NCBI GenBank assembly: GCA_938002085.1
Contig: CALLAT010000168.1
Location: 1 to 34,626, forward strand
Source of the DNA: an uncultured Pseudanabaenaceae cyanobacterium
GTDB taxonomy: Bacteria > Cyanobacteriota > Cyanobacteriia > PCC-9006 > JAAUQQ01
Direction: 5' to 3'
DNA: 34,626 nucleotides
Shown here: positions 1 to 8,126 of the stretch, in pieces
How the letters are laid out: each line of letters opens with the position of its first letter
Numbering within the stretch: the stretch's first letter is position 1
Position numbers and translations under genes: made by a program
The notes under the pieces: generated by a model
The model's database searches: none
Told to the model about the DNA's origin: nothing
What the model saw: only the letters and a program-made list of their open reading frames with translations

Positions 1-185
1 TCGGCTCCGACAGATTGGCTCGATAAAATAGGCGACAGGATTCGGTGGCTCATTCCAGATGGCTCTAATCTAGACTGGACTTAGCTTTCCCTATCCATGA
101 CTCTTGATTTTTCTTTTCTCAATTCTGGTGACGAAGCCCTATTCTCTATATTGACTTAGATAACTTCAAGAGTGTTAATGATAGC

Positions 186-1355
186 TTGGGACATGATGTT
201 GGCGACTTGCTGCTTAAGGAAATTGCTAAACGGCTTAAAAGTATCGCTAGTCATACTGACTTTGTTGCCCGTTTGAGCGGTGATGAATTCTGTTTTTTAG
301 TGAAGGATATAGAGGGGGAGGATGTTGCTTCTGATGTTGCCAAACGTTGTCTTGAAGTGATCTCAAAGCCCATTGAATTATCTGCTAGGAAATTTACACC
401 CGCTTGTAGCATCGGCATTGCACATTATCCTGACGATGGGCGAGATCTCTCAACGTTAATTAAAGCAGCTGATACCTCGCTTTATGCTGCGAAAGAATGT
501 GGAAAAAATCAATATACGCTTTATCGACCTGAGCTGACTCAGAGAGCAGAGTATCAGTTTCGTGTGGAACAAAATCTAAGAGAGGCTGTTGAAAATAATC
601 AGCTCTCCTTGGTGTATCAACCCCAGATTCAGGTTCTTTCCGATAAAATTATCGGGGTTGAGGCATTGTCACGCTGGAACCATCCGCGATTAGGTCAGGT
701 TTCGCCTTCGGAATTTATTGCGACATCCGAAAGGATTGGCATGATTAAGCCCTTGACTGAATGGGCGTTGAAAACTGCCTGCAATCAAGCCGTTGCCTGG
801 AAGCAGGCTGGCCTTCCGGCAATTCGAATGGCTGTTAATATTTCTCCGAGCTATTTCCTAGATAAAGATTTTGTTTCATTGGTTGAACGAACGCTGGATG
901 AGACGGGAATGGTCCCTTCTGAATTGGAACTGGAAGTGACTGAAAGTGCTGTACAGACGGATCCTGAGAACCTCCTGGTTTTTCGAGAGCTGAAAAAATT
1001 AGGTGTTTTACTCGCTATTGATGATTTTGGAACAGGCTATTCCTCTTTTGCTTCTTTGAAGCATCTTGAAGTTGATTGTCTCAAAATTGACAAGTACTTT
1101 CTGGACGATATGCTCATCGATAAAAAATCAGAAGTCTTGATTGCTTCGATGATAGAAATGTGTCGAAATCTAGAGCATGAAACTATTGCTGAAGGTGTTG
1201 AGACTGCCGAACAATATGATGCACTTAAAAGATTAGGGTGTGAGATTGTTCAAGGTTTCTTTTTTGGTAAGCCTGTTGATGCCGATGAGATGTCTGTAAT
1301 TCTAGCTCAGCAAGCCCAGGCGGTTCAATACTGTCGCGATAAGTTGACTGTTTGA
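186..1355 (+). CDS. GGDEF-EAL protein, 5'-truncated (probable gene remnant)
   Basis: This is a c-di-GMP turnover protein with a partial GGDEF domain and a complete EAL phosphodiesterase domain. Reading back in frame, homology continues upstream of the TTG at 186 (YIDLDNFKSVNDS from about 147) but ends abruptly: an in-frame TGA lies at 129-131 and no other frame supplies the expected LTGLxNR start of a GGDEF domain. The signature is SGDEF (residues 36-40) rather than GGDEF, and the inhibitory-site arginine is absent (SHTD where RxxD is expected), so cyclase activity is unlikely. The EAL half looks intact: EALSRW, an asparagine in VNIS, the acidic ELEVTES, DDFGTGYSS, LKIDK and AEGVE. The gene is visibly more AT-rich than its neighbours, suggesting transfer. 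It converges on the kinase gene ending at 1419. It could still encode a phosphodiesterase from the TTG, or be a pseudogene. Confidence 0.75.
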   Translation: MGHDVGDLLLKEIAKRLKSIASHTDFVARLSGDEFCFLVKDIEGEDVASDVAKRCLEVISKPIELSARKFTPACSIGIAHYPDDGRDLSTLIKAADTSLYAAKECGKNQYTLYRPELTQRAEYQFRVEQNLREAVENNQLSLVYQPQIQVLSDKIIGVEALSRWNHPRLGQVSPSEFIATSERIGMIKPLTEWALKTACNQAVAWKQAGLPAIRMAVNISPSYFLDKDFVSLVERTLDETGMVPSELELEVTESAVQTDPENLLVFRELKKLGVLLAIDDFGTGYSSFASLKHLEVDCLKIDKYFLDDMLIDKKSEVLIASMIEMCRNLEHETIAEGVETAEQYDALKRLGCEIVQGFFFGKPVDADEMSVILAQQAQAVQYCRDKLTV

Positions 1356-1418
1356 TTGTACCGCTGCAGTTTTGAACCGTTCGTTTGAAATGGCCTTTGT
1401 TGCTGAAATAGATTGAAT

Positions 1419-2792
1419 CTACTGGCTGGTGAGCTGCTGACGCACAAAATCCTGTACTTCTCGAATCACAATCTGCTGCTCTTTTGCAGATAGAAAGAAG
1501 CCTGCATGGTGCGATCGCTGATTAAACACAAATACTAAATCGGTCAGCAACGTGCCGAACAGCGGCAACCGCAACATCCAGCGGCGAATGCCCTGCAAAT
1601 GTCTGGGCTGCTCCTTCGTTGTTCGGTGTCGCTTCAGCCGAAAACTCTCTGCCGTGATGTCCAGCTGAACCTTCTGCTCTGCGCAGTACACCAGCGCTGC
1701 CAGGGTTAGCCAGCCCAGTCCCATGGCCGTCAAACTTAGCCCTAGCTTCCAATTGCCGCCGTAACGCAGCAAGTAAGGGTTTAGCAGGAAAATGCTCACT
1801 AGCAATGTGGTTAAGAAGCTATAGCTCAGAGCGACTAGGCCCTGGACTCGAATGCGCGTGTCGCTGAGACCTGCCTTGGCGATCGCCAAGCTCAACTGCT
1901 GCGAACTCCGCTCCAGGCGAATGCGACGATGTTGGATGAGTTTGCGATCGCCCCGCTGTTGGGGCAATGCCGTCTGATCCACCAAACTCAAAAAGGCATC
2001 TTTGGCTGCCCCAAAGCGCGAATCCGTATCCGGTGCAATCAAACAATCCAGCCAGTCGCCAAAGAAATCGCTCACCTGGACTGCTGTGCGGAAATCTAAG
2101 CGGAAATTCTTTTCTGGTAAATGAGCTGGGTCATCCCGCGTCAGCAAATACAGCAACGTTGCCCCCAATCCATAGAGGTCGGTCGTTAGGTCTGCTTGGC
2201 CGCGAAACTGCTCCGGTGCCATATAGCCGAAGGTGCCGACGACGGTGCTGCCCCCGGTGACGGTGTGGCGATAGGTGTCCTGTACAGAGCCAAAGTCTAC
2301 GAGGGAGAGGAGCTTGCTCCCGTCAGGCAGGGTTTGATAGAGCAGGTTTTGAGGCTTGATATCTCGGTGGATGATCGGTGGGGTGAGGGATTGCAGATAG
2401 ACCAGGACTTCCAGGACCTGTTGAGCAATTTGCTGAGCTTCGGTTTCGTCGGGTCGCCAGCCGCTTTCGATGAGGGTGTTGAGCGATCGCCCCGGCACCA
2501 GTTGCTGCACCAAGTAAAAGGCACGATTATCTTTGCTGTCGACTTCAAATGAGTCGAGATACTCGGGGATGGCGGGGTGCTTCAGCCCCTTCAAGGTTTG
2601 GGCCTCCCGTTCCAGCAGCTCCAGCACCTTCCAGTCCTGCATCTGCCGTAGGCTGACCACCTTGATGGCCACCCATTGTTGGGCCCAGGTGTCTTCGGCG
2701 CGATAGGTGATGCCGCTGCCGCCGCGCCCCAATACTTGGACGAGGCGATAGCGGTCTTGGATGATGTCGTTTTTCTTATGGAGGACTTGCAT
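1419..2792 (-). CDS. Membrane-attached Ser/Thr protein kinase (Hanks type)
   Basis: This is a eukaryotic-type protein kinase of 457 residues from the ATG at 2792. All catalytic landmarks are present: glycine loop GRGGSG (22-27), lysine in VAIK (44), HRDIKPQN (142-149), DFG (166-168) and MAPEQF (191-196). After the kinase domain (to about 270) come two hydrophobic segments (about 318-340 and 350-372) forming a hairpin in the membrane, then about 85 residues ending in the cytoplasm. There is no recognisable sensor domain. The frame is open further upstream to a GTG at 2858, but that start would overlap the preceding kinase gene by 25 bases and only adds a Ser-rich lead. I therefore prefer 2792, which leaves a 41-base gap. 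The gene probably shares a transcript with the paralogous kinase just upstream. The substrate is unknown. Confidence 0.9.
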   Translation of the reverse strand: MQVLHKKNDIIQDRYRLVQVLGRGGSGITYRAEDTWAQQWVAIKVVSLRQMQDWKVLELLEREAQTLKGLKHPAIPEYLDSFEVDSKDNRAFYLVQQLVPGRSLNTLIESGWRPDETEAQQIAQQVLEVLVYLQSLTPPIIHRDIKPQNLLYQTLPDGSKLLSLVDFGSVQDTYRHTVTGGSTVVGTFGYMAPEQFRGQADLTTDLYGLGATLLYLLTRDDPAHLPEKNFRLDFRTAVQVSDFFGDWLDCLIAPDTDSRFGAAKDAFLSLVDQTALPQQRGDRKLIQHRRIRLERSSQQLSLAIAKAGLSDTRIRVQGLVALSYSFLTTLLVSIFLLNPYLLRYGGNWKLGLSLTAMGLGWLTLAALVYCAEQKVQLDITAESFRLKRHRTTKEQPRHLQGIRRWMLRLPLFGTLLTDLVFVFNQRSHHAGFFLSAKEQQIVIREVQDFVRQQLTSQ

Positions 2793-2833
2793 GGACTGTA
2801 ATGAGAAAGGGCTGCTGGGGTCGTTGCCTGATG

Positions 2834-4897
2834 CTAGTAGCCGTGCTGTCTCTCCCACTCCCGCTGCTGCTTTTTGCGTTCTTTTTCCTGCTGCTTCTCT
2901 TCTTTTTCTCGCTGCTTCTTCTCTCTCTCTCGCTGTTTGGCTTCCTTCTCTCGTTGTTTTTGAGAGCGGCTATCTTGCTCCATTTGCAGCTCCTTTTGTC
3001 GCTCTAGAAACCGTTTGTAGAAATGCCCCTCGGGGCTAGCCCAGTCATTCCGGCTCCAATCCCGTTGATAGTCTTTTCTGAGCACACGAGCTAATACGTC
3101 GTCAGCATCGTTATTCCCTGAGTCAATGTTGTAGATCGATGCGCCCTGATCAATGAGAAATGTACCTAGGCTCCATCGTCGCTGGGTGATGGCATTGTGC
3201 AGGAGGGTTTTGCCTTCACCGTCGCGACTGTCCAGGGGGAGCATGCCAGTGAGGAACCAATTGCGCTGGGATTCTTGATAGGGCTCTAGGGTTAGGGCTT
3301 CCCCTTCCAGACCAATTAGGTCTGCCCAAGTGAAGCGAGCCCCTTCGCGCACCAGCATTTTGACGGTTTTAGGATCTTTGTTGCTGGCTGCAATGCCCAG
3401 TAAAGAAGGAGTTCTGGGCATTGCATCAGGGATGCCCTTGGTTTGATTGAGATAGGCGTAGATGAAGGGATGCCAAGACTGTTCCACAGCAGGTTGTAAA
3501 ACGCTTTGACCTTTAAGGTTGGTCTGGACCAGGCTCGCGCCGCTTTCCATTAGGAGCAGGGCATGTTGAGATGTGGCGGCTAGGTGGAGTGGCGTGTCTC
3601 CCTGGCGATCCTGAACATTCAAGTCAGGCTGTTGTGCCAGCATTAATTTGAGGATCTCAATATTTTCATGGCGAGCTGCTTCATGCAGGGCCGTAGTTCC
3701 ATTGCGACTCTTTTGGGTGAGTGGTGTTTCTTGCTCTAGCAACTGCTCGATGCTGCTTAGATCATTCTGCTCGACGGCAAAGGTGAGTAGCGCTTGTCCC
3801 TGGTCGCCGCCTAAAGATAGCTCGCCGCCACGGCTGAGGTATTCGGCGACGGGGATGTCGCCTGCGGCGATCGCCGCTTGCAGTTCACTCTCTGTCCCCA
3901 AGTGCTTGAGCACGCTGTACTTGTATTGGTTGATGGTAAACAGTGCAATCAGCCCCAACACCGAAAGTCCCCCAAGGATCTTCAAAGCGGGTTTGAGCAG
4001 CCCTTGCTCTTGGCTCGCTTCCTGCTGAAGTCTTTGTAAGGTTGTTAAAGCAACATTGGCACTAGCGAAGCGGTGACGCAGGCTAGGCTCAATCAACTGC
4101 CCCAGCCAATCCGCGAAGCCATCGCTGAGTAAGACCTTGCTGCGGAAGTCTACTTTGAGCTGTTGGGCGGGGAGGTCTGCGGGCGATCGCCGCGTCAGCA
4201 AGTACAGCAGCGTCGCTCCCAAGCTGTACAAATCCGTCGCAGTGCAGGCCTGGCCGCGAAACTGTTCGGGAGCCATGTAGCCGAAGGTTCCTACCACCGT
4301 ACTGCCTCGCATAAAGGTGTTGTGGTAGGTATGGCCCACGGCACCGAAGTCCACCAGAAAAATCTTGCCGTCTTCCCGGCGAATGATATTGAGGGGCTTT
4401 ATATCCCGATGGATGATGTGCGGATCGCAGCGTTGGAGGTAGTTCAGGACATCCAGGAGTTGTAGAGCCACCGCCTGGGCGCCCGCTTCGGTACAGCGCC
4501 AGCCGCTTTCAATCCAGGCCGTTAGCGTTCTGCCTTCGGCCAAGGTTTGGGCCAGGTAATAGAGGCGGTCCTGGTTGCTATCGACGACAAAGGAATCGAT
4601 ATAGCGAGGAATGGCGGGATGGTTTAGCTGCTTGAGCATGGCCACTTCCCGCTCAAATAGCTCAATCAGCTTCCAGCTCTGGCTGCCCTGGAGGGAGACC
4701 TCTTTGAGGGCGACAATGACTCCGTCTTTGATGCGTTGGGCGCGATGGGTGGTGCCGCTGTTGCCCTCGCCCAGTAGCCCTAGAATGCGGTAGCGGCCAT
4801 CAATGATTTCGCCCTTACGGTGGTTCGGGCGAGACTGGCTGGCTTGGGAGGGGACTTCTGCAGGCTGGGCTTTGGAGGATTGGGAGGAACTCACCAT
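2834..4897 (-). CDS. Ser/Thr protein kinase with ankyrin repeats and charged C-terminal tail
   Basis: This 687-residue Hanks-type kinase is a paralogue of the next gene downstream; both share the activation-loop stretch GSTVVGTFGYMAPEQFRGQA. The kinase domain spans about 37-290, with GEGNSG (43-48), lysine in VALK (65), HRDIKPLN (163-170), DFG (183-185) and APEQF (209-213). A single transmembrane segment follows at about 305-325. Residues about 335-600 hold ankyrin-type repeats, recognisable from phrases such as GTTALHEAARHENIEILKLM and GDTPLHLAA. The last 59 residues (629-687) are an almost uninterrupted run of Lys, Glu, Arg and Gln that should form a long charged helix or coiled coil. Topology predicts a cytoplasmic kinase with the ankyrin region across the membrane, although ankyrin repeats are usually cytoplasmic, so the hydrophobic segment may be only membrane-associated. 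It is transcribed divergently from raf1. Confidence 0.9.
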   Translation of the reverse strand: MVSSSQSSKAQPAEVPSQASQSRPNHRKGEIIDGRYRILGLLGEGNSGTTHRAQRIKDGVIVALKEVSLQGSQSWKLIELFEREVAMLKQLNHPAIPRYIDSFVVDSNQDRLYYLAQTLAEGRTLTAWIESGWRCTEAGAQAVALQLLDVLNYLQRCDPHIIHRDIKPLNIIRREDGKIFLVDFGAVGHTYHNTFMRGSTVVGTFGYMAPEQFRGQACTATDLYSLGATLLYLLTRRSPADLPAQQLKVDFRSKVLLSDGFADWLGQLIEPSLRHRFASANVALTTLQRLQQEASQEQGLLKPALKILGGLSVLGLIALFTINQYKYSVLKHLGTESELQAAIAAGDIPVAEYLSRGGELSLGGDQGQALLTFAVEQNDLSSIEQLLEQETPLTQKSRNGTTALHEAARHENIEILKLMLAQQPDLNVQDRQGDTPLHLAATSQHALLLMESGASLVQTNLKGQSVLQPAVEQSWHPFIYAYLNQTKGIPDAMPRTPSLLGIAASNKDPKTVKMLVREGARFTWADLIGLEGEALTLEPYQESQRNWFLTGMLPLDSRDGEGKTLLHNAITQRRWSLGTFLIDQGASIYNIDSGNNDADDVLARVLRKDYQRDWSRNDWASPEGHFYKRFLERQKELQMEQDSRSQKQREKEAKQREREKKQREKEEKQQEKERKKQQREWERQHGY

Positions 4898-5179
4898 GGG
4901 GGGTTGGGAAGCGTGATGGCAGCTTGGGGAGAGAGGGAATTGGCGGTTGCCTCTCTCTTCATCTGGAGCTCGGTCCCCCTGCTCCTTCAGGACTAGGGGC
5001 TAGGGGAAGAGGAGGCTGTTGGACTGAGGCCGGAATTTAGGTAAATCGTCTCCTCCTTGAGAATGCCCGCTACGAATCATCAAGTCCCATCGGTTTGCCC
5101 CGACTGGGTTGCCTATACTGAAAGGCGCGATTGCTTTGCAGTCCTGCTTTAATTCACTTTTCGAGCCCGTTCTTGAACC

Positions 5180-6271
5180 ATGTCTGACGCCGCACCTCCT
5201 TCCTTTAAGCGCCCCGTTGAAAAGCTCAGCGATGAGGAAGTCAAAGAACTCATGGGCAAGCTCCGCCGTAAAGAGGGCGGCTGGCTGGAATGGGGGCGTT
5301 CTTGTAAAGCCCTGCATGATTCCCAGTGCAAGCCGCTGGATATTTTTGAGGAGACGGGCTTTGAGCAGGTGCAGCAGCTCCAGGTGATCGTGGGCAGCCA
5401 GGTGTTTGATTCCCTTGTGAAAGGGGGGGCGAGTGAAGGGGCGATCGCCCAGTACCGCGAGAAGGGCAGCGATGTCCTCTATCAACTGCGAGAGCTGGAT
5501 CAGGCGGGACGAATCAAGGCCGCAGAATTTGCCCTAGACCGTGGCCTGGACATGGATGAAGCGCGTCTTTTGGCTAAGGATTACAAGGAATTTAGCTGGG
5601 TTAAGCCCCAGCCCGAGGGCTTTAGTTCGAAGCCCGGTGATGCGGTGGCTTTCTTCTGCTGGAAGCGGGCGAGGCAGCGATCTGAACTGGCGGAGCGATC
5701 GGTGCTCATTGCCCAGGGCCTAAAATTCGCCCAGAGCAATGGTGCTCGCGAAAAGCTCCAGGCCCTGCTGACCGATTTCACTGTGGTCCCTGAACAGAAG
5801 GCCCCTCGCCTGCCGTTCTACCGCTTGGAGCAAGAAGATGAACTGCCCCGCACGGTACCTGTGGCGGGCACTTTTCCCCTTACCGCCGAGGCCATTCAAC
5901 AGCTGCCCCAAGGAGAGGAGACCGGAGCCTTCCGTTTGGTGCGAAGTGAGCAGCCCTGCACCTGGCTCTCTTTGCCCGGCTGGCAGGTGGTGCTCTGGGC
6001 TAAGCAGCCTGCCGCAATCCTTTGCTCCACCAAGGACCTGCCCGATGCCGAGACGGGGGCCAGGGTAGAAGACGTTGCTGCGTTAGTAGATTTAGGCACG
6101 ACCGAATGGAGTGCCGACCATTTTCACCTCGTTGAAGCTGAGGGAAATCTCGCATTTCGCTGGTTTGCCCAGGCCCCATCGGAGCCCATCTTGGGCCGCC
6201 TTGTACTGCTCTTAAAACCCAAACGTGTCTTCGATGAGAACGTGCTTCAAGAGCCTTGGCAGATGGTTTAG
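5180..6271 (+). CDS. raf1: Rubisco accumulation factor 1 (Raf1)
   Basis: This 363-residue protein matches the cyanobacterial and plant Raf1 family in length and in its N-terminal sequence (KLRRKEGGWLEWG, FEETGFEQVQQ, DVLYQLRELD). Raf1 is a dimeric assembly chaperone that clamps folded RbcL dimers after GroEL release and helps build the RbcL8 core before small subunits bind. It has an N-terminal all-helical alpha domain (about 15-190 here), a linker, and a C-terminal beta domain used for dimerisation (about 210-355). No membrane segment or signal peptide is seen, consistent with a cytosolic or carboxysome-associated role. The ATG at 5180 follows a 282-base gap shared with the divergent kinase gene. 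A c-di-GMP response regulator starts 116 bases downstream. No rbcL, rbcX or rbcS is in the window. Confidence 0.9.
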   Translation: MSDAAPPSFKRPVEKLSDEEVKELMGKLRRKEGGWLEWGRSCKALHDSQCKPLDIFEETGFEQVQQLQVIVGSQVFDSLVKGGASEGAIAQYREKGSDVLYQLRELDQAGRIKAAEFALDRGLDMDEARLLAKDYKEFSWVKPQPEGFSSKPGDAVAFFCWKRARQRSELAERSVLIAQGLKFAQSNGAREKLQALLTDFTVVPEQKAPRLPFYRLEQEDELPRTVPVAGTFPLTAEAIQQLPQGEETGAFRLVRSEQPCTWLSLPGWQVVLWAKQPAAILCSTKDLPDAETGARVEDVAALVDLGTTEWSADHFHLVEAEGNLAFRWFAQAPSEPILGRLVLLLKPKRVFDENVLQEPWQMV

Positions 6272-6387
6272 AAAGTACAGTCTAAAACCGACTTGCGAGG
6301 TGAATGGCCGATATAACAATTTCGGCAAAACGGTTGTCTGTAAACCTGACCAGGGAACCTTAAGTGAGACCTGGCAAGGCATTTACC

Positions 6388-7389
6388 ATGACTTTGGTTT
6401 CCATCGACAATCAAAAAGCACTTCGCAATGGCGATCTTATTCTGATTGCCGATGACGATGCGCTGACCCGCAAGATTTTGGAAAGGTCCCTCCAGAAGGA
6501 TGGCTATCGCGTGGCTTCTGCCGCCGATGGTGTGGAATGTCTGGACCTGTTTAAGCAGGAGAGGCCTGTGCTGGCTCTGGTGGATGCCATGATGCCGAAT
6601 ATGGACGGCTTTGACTGTTGCGAGGCACTCCTCGCTGAGCCCGATGCGGCCCATTTCCCGGTTTTAATTATTACGGGTCTTGAGGATCAAGAGTCGATTG
6701 ATAAGGCTTTTGCGGTGGGGGCTGCGGACTACATCACTAAGCCAATTCGTTGGCCGGTACTGCGCCACCGCTTGCGGTTGTTGGTAGAGCATCTGCGGGA
6801 GCAGGAGTCTCTGGAGGCGAATCACCGCGAGCTACAGCAACTGGTGATGACCGATGCCCTGACCAAGCTTGCCAACCGTCGTCGCTTTGACGAGGAACTG
6901 GATAAGGAATGGCGGCGCGCTTTGCGAGATGAGCGGATGGTTTCGCTGATCATGATCGATATTGATAGTTTTAAGCCCTACAACGATAACTATGGGCATC
7001 CCCAGGGCGATCGCTGTCTTCAGCAAGTGGCTAAGGCGTTGAGCGGCAATGTCCATCGCGGCGGAGATTTGATTGCTCGCTATGGCGGCGAGGAGTTTGC
7101 AGTGGTGCTGCCCAATACCCACGGGGCCGGGGCTTACCATGTGGCGGAGCGCATTCGCCAGGCCGTTTGGGATGCCCATTTACCCCATTTGTACGGGCGA
7201 CGAGATCAGAACGGAACGCTGTTGCGCGATCGCGTCACCATTAGCCTAGGGGTCGCTAATCTAGCCCCGCAGCAGGACTTGTCTTCTTCAAACTTGGTTC
7301 AGCTAGCGGATGAGGCGCTGTATAAAGCCAAGGCCTTGGGAGGGAATAATGCGCTCTTCTTAGAATTCCCGATGGCTCTGACGGCTTGA
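6388..7389 (+). CDS. Response regulator with REC and GGDEF domains (diguanylate cyclase)
   Basis: This 333-residue PleD/WspR-like protein begins at the ATG at 6388; an in-frame GTG at 6364 is less likely. The receiver domain (about 15-135) has the acidic pocket ADDD (21-24), the phospho-acceptor Asp66 in LVDAMMP and Lys118 in YITKPI. A GGDEF domain (about 150-330) follows, with LTKLANRR, DIDSFKPYND and an intact active site GGEEF (233-237). RGGD (224-227) sits exactly five residues before it and matches the RxxD product-inhibition site, so an active, feedback-controlled cyclase making c-di-GMP from two GTP is expected. Phosphorylation of Asp66 would control it. No histidine kinase gene is adjacent, but an Hpt protein is encoded about 300 bases downstream on the same strand. 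Confidence 0.93.
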   Translation: MTLVSIDNQKALRNGDLILIADDDALTRKILERSLQKDGYRVASAADGVECLDLFKQERPVLALVDAMMPNMDGFDCCEALLAEPDAAHFPVLIITGLEDQESIDKAFAVGAADYITKPIRWPVLRHRLRLLVEHLREQESLEANHRELQQLVMTDALTKLANRRRFDEELDKEWRRALRDERMVSLIMIDIDSFKPYNDNYGHPQGDRCLQQVAKALSGNVHRGGDLIARYGGEEFAVVLPNTHGAGAYHVAERIRQAVWDAHLPHLYGRRDQNGTLLRDRVTISLGVANLAPQQDLSSSNLVQLADEALYKAKALGGNNALFLEFPMALTA

Positions 7390-7696
7390 GCGGCTTCGTT
7401 TTGTAGGGCTTAACGCCTGCCTCAACAAGATGTTTCTATCCATCTTGGCTTGGAGCTTGTGCCTTTCGAGCATCGTATAAATGCTGAGGCTAGAGCGTCA
7501 TGAAATGTTTTACACTCAGCCCTACTTTGTGCTGTTCCCATCCCAGTTACTTCTCAATGAGCTGTGTCCATGTTGGCGTTGAATGCCAAGTACAGCTTCA
7601 TTAAACAGGGCGGCTGGGCTTTGCTTGCTCTCTCGCGGGCATCCTCATAACATTTGCCTGTGACTGACTGCCTCGTTTTTGTTGTTTGGGGCCGAC
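7390..7696 (+). other. Intergenic gap between the REC-GGDEF and Hpt genes
   Basis: This stretch of 307 bases has no convincing reading frame. A small inverted repeat, AGCAT and ATGCT around a 7-base spacer (7469-7485), is the only structure I see, and it is too weak to call a terminator. The Hpt gene may have its own promoter here. Confidence 0.4.
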
Positions 7697-8050
7697 ATGG
7701 AACCTTTGATTGATCGTACGCAGTTGCTCGAAAGTCTCAATGCCATGGGGGATGAGCCCAAGAGTGCCTTGGCCATGGTGTTGGAACTGTATTTAGAAGA
7801 TGCTCCTCAGCTCGTGGTTGCCATTGGACAGGCTGCCGCGAAGGTGGATTTTGAGGCTTTGCGGTTTGCTGCTCACAGCTTGAAGTCGAGTAGTGGCACC
7901 TTGGGCGCCCAGCGCTTGGCCAGCCTTTGTCAGCAGATGGAATTTAAAGCCCGCAAAGGGGATGACAGTAATTTGCCAGGCTTGAATCAGCAAATCCAGG
8001 AAACCTATCAAGAGACGCTGGCGACGTTGCAGAGTCCTGGATTGCTGTAG
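7697..8050 (+). CDS. Hpt (histidine phosphotransfer) domain protein
   Basis: This is a stand-alone Hpt protein of 117 residues from the ATG at 7697; an upstream TTG at 7679 would add six residues. The Hpt signature surrounds His60: AAHSLKSSSGTLGA, followed by LASLCQQME, as in the four-helix phosphotransfer modules that carry phosphate between the receiver domain of a hybrid kinase and a final response regulator. Helices predicted at about 8-18, 22-47, 52-66, 72-84 and 98-112 fill the whole protein, so nothing else is fused to it. It follows the REC-GGDEF regulator on the same strand, an obvious candidate partner by position, but that pairing is inference. It converges on the UvrD-like gene ending at 8127. 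Confidence 0.9.
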   Translation: MEPLIDRTQLLESLNAMGDEPKSALAMVLELYLEDAPQLVVAIGQAAAKVDFEALRFAAHSLKSSSGTLGAQRLASLCQQMEFKARKGDDSNLPGLNQQIQETYQETLATLQSPGLL

Positions 8051-8126
8051 GGGCTAAGCATTGGGGTTGCAACTGAGGTAGAAGGTTCTTAGATGACGGC
8101 CCAATCCTGTCGCCTCTACCGGGCCT

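Noticed and set aside
1-84. 27 open codons at the left edge that could be the C-terminus of an upstream gene
   Set aside because: Too short to support, with no recognisable motif.
5000-5485. 161-codon frame on the - strand overlapping the raf1 start
   Set aside because: It lies antisense to conserved Raf1 sequence, and its translation has no recognisable pattern.
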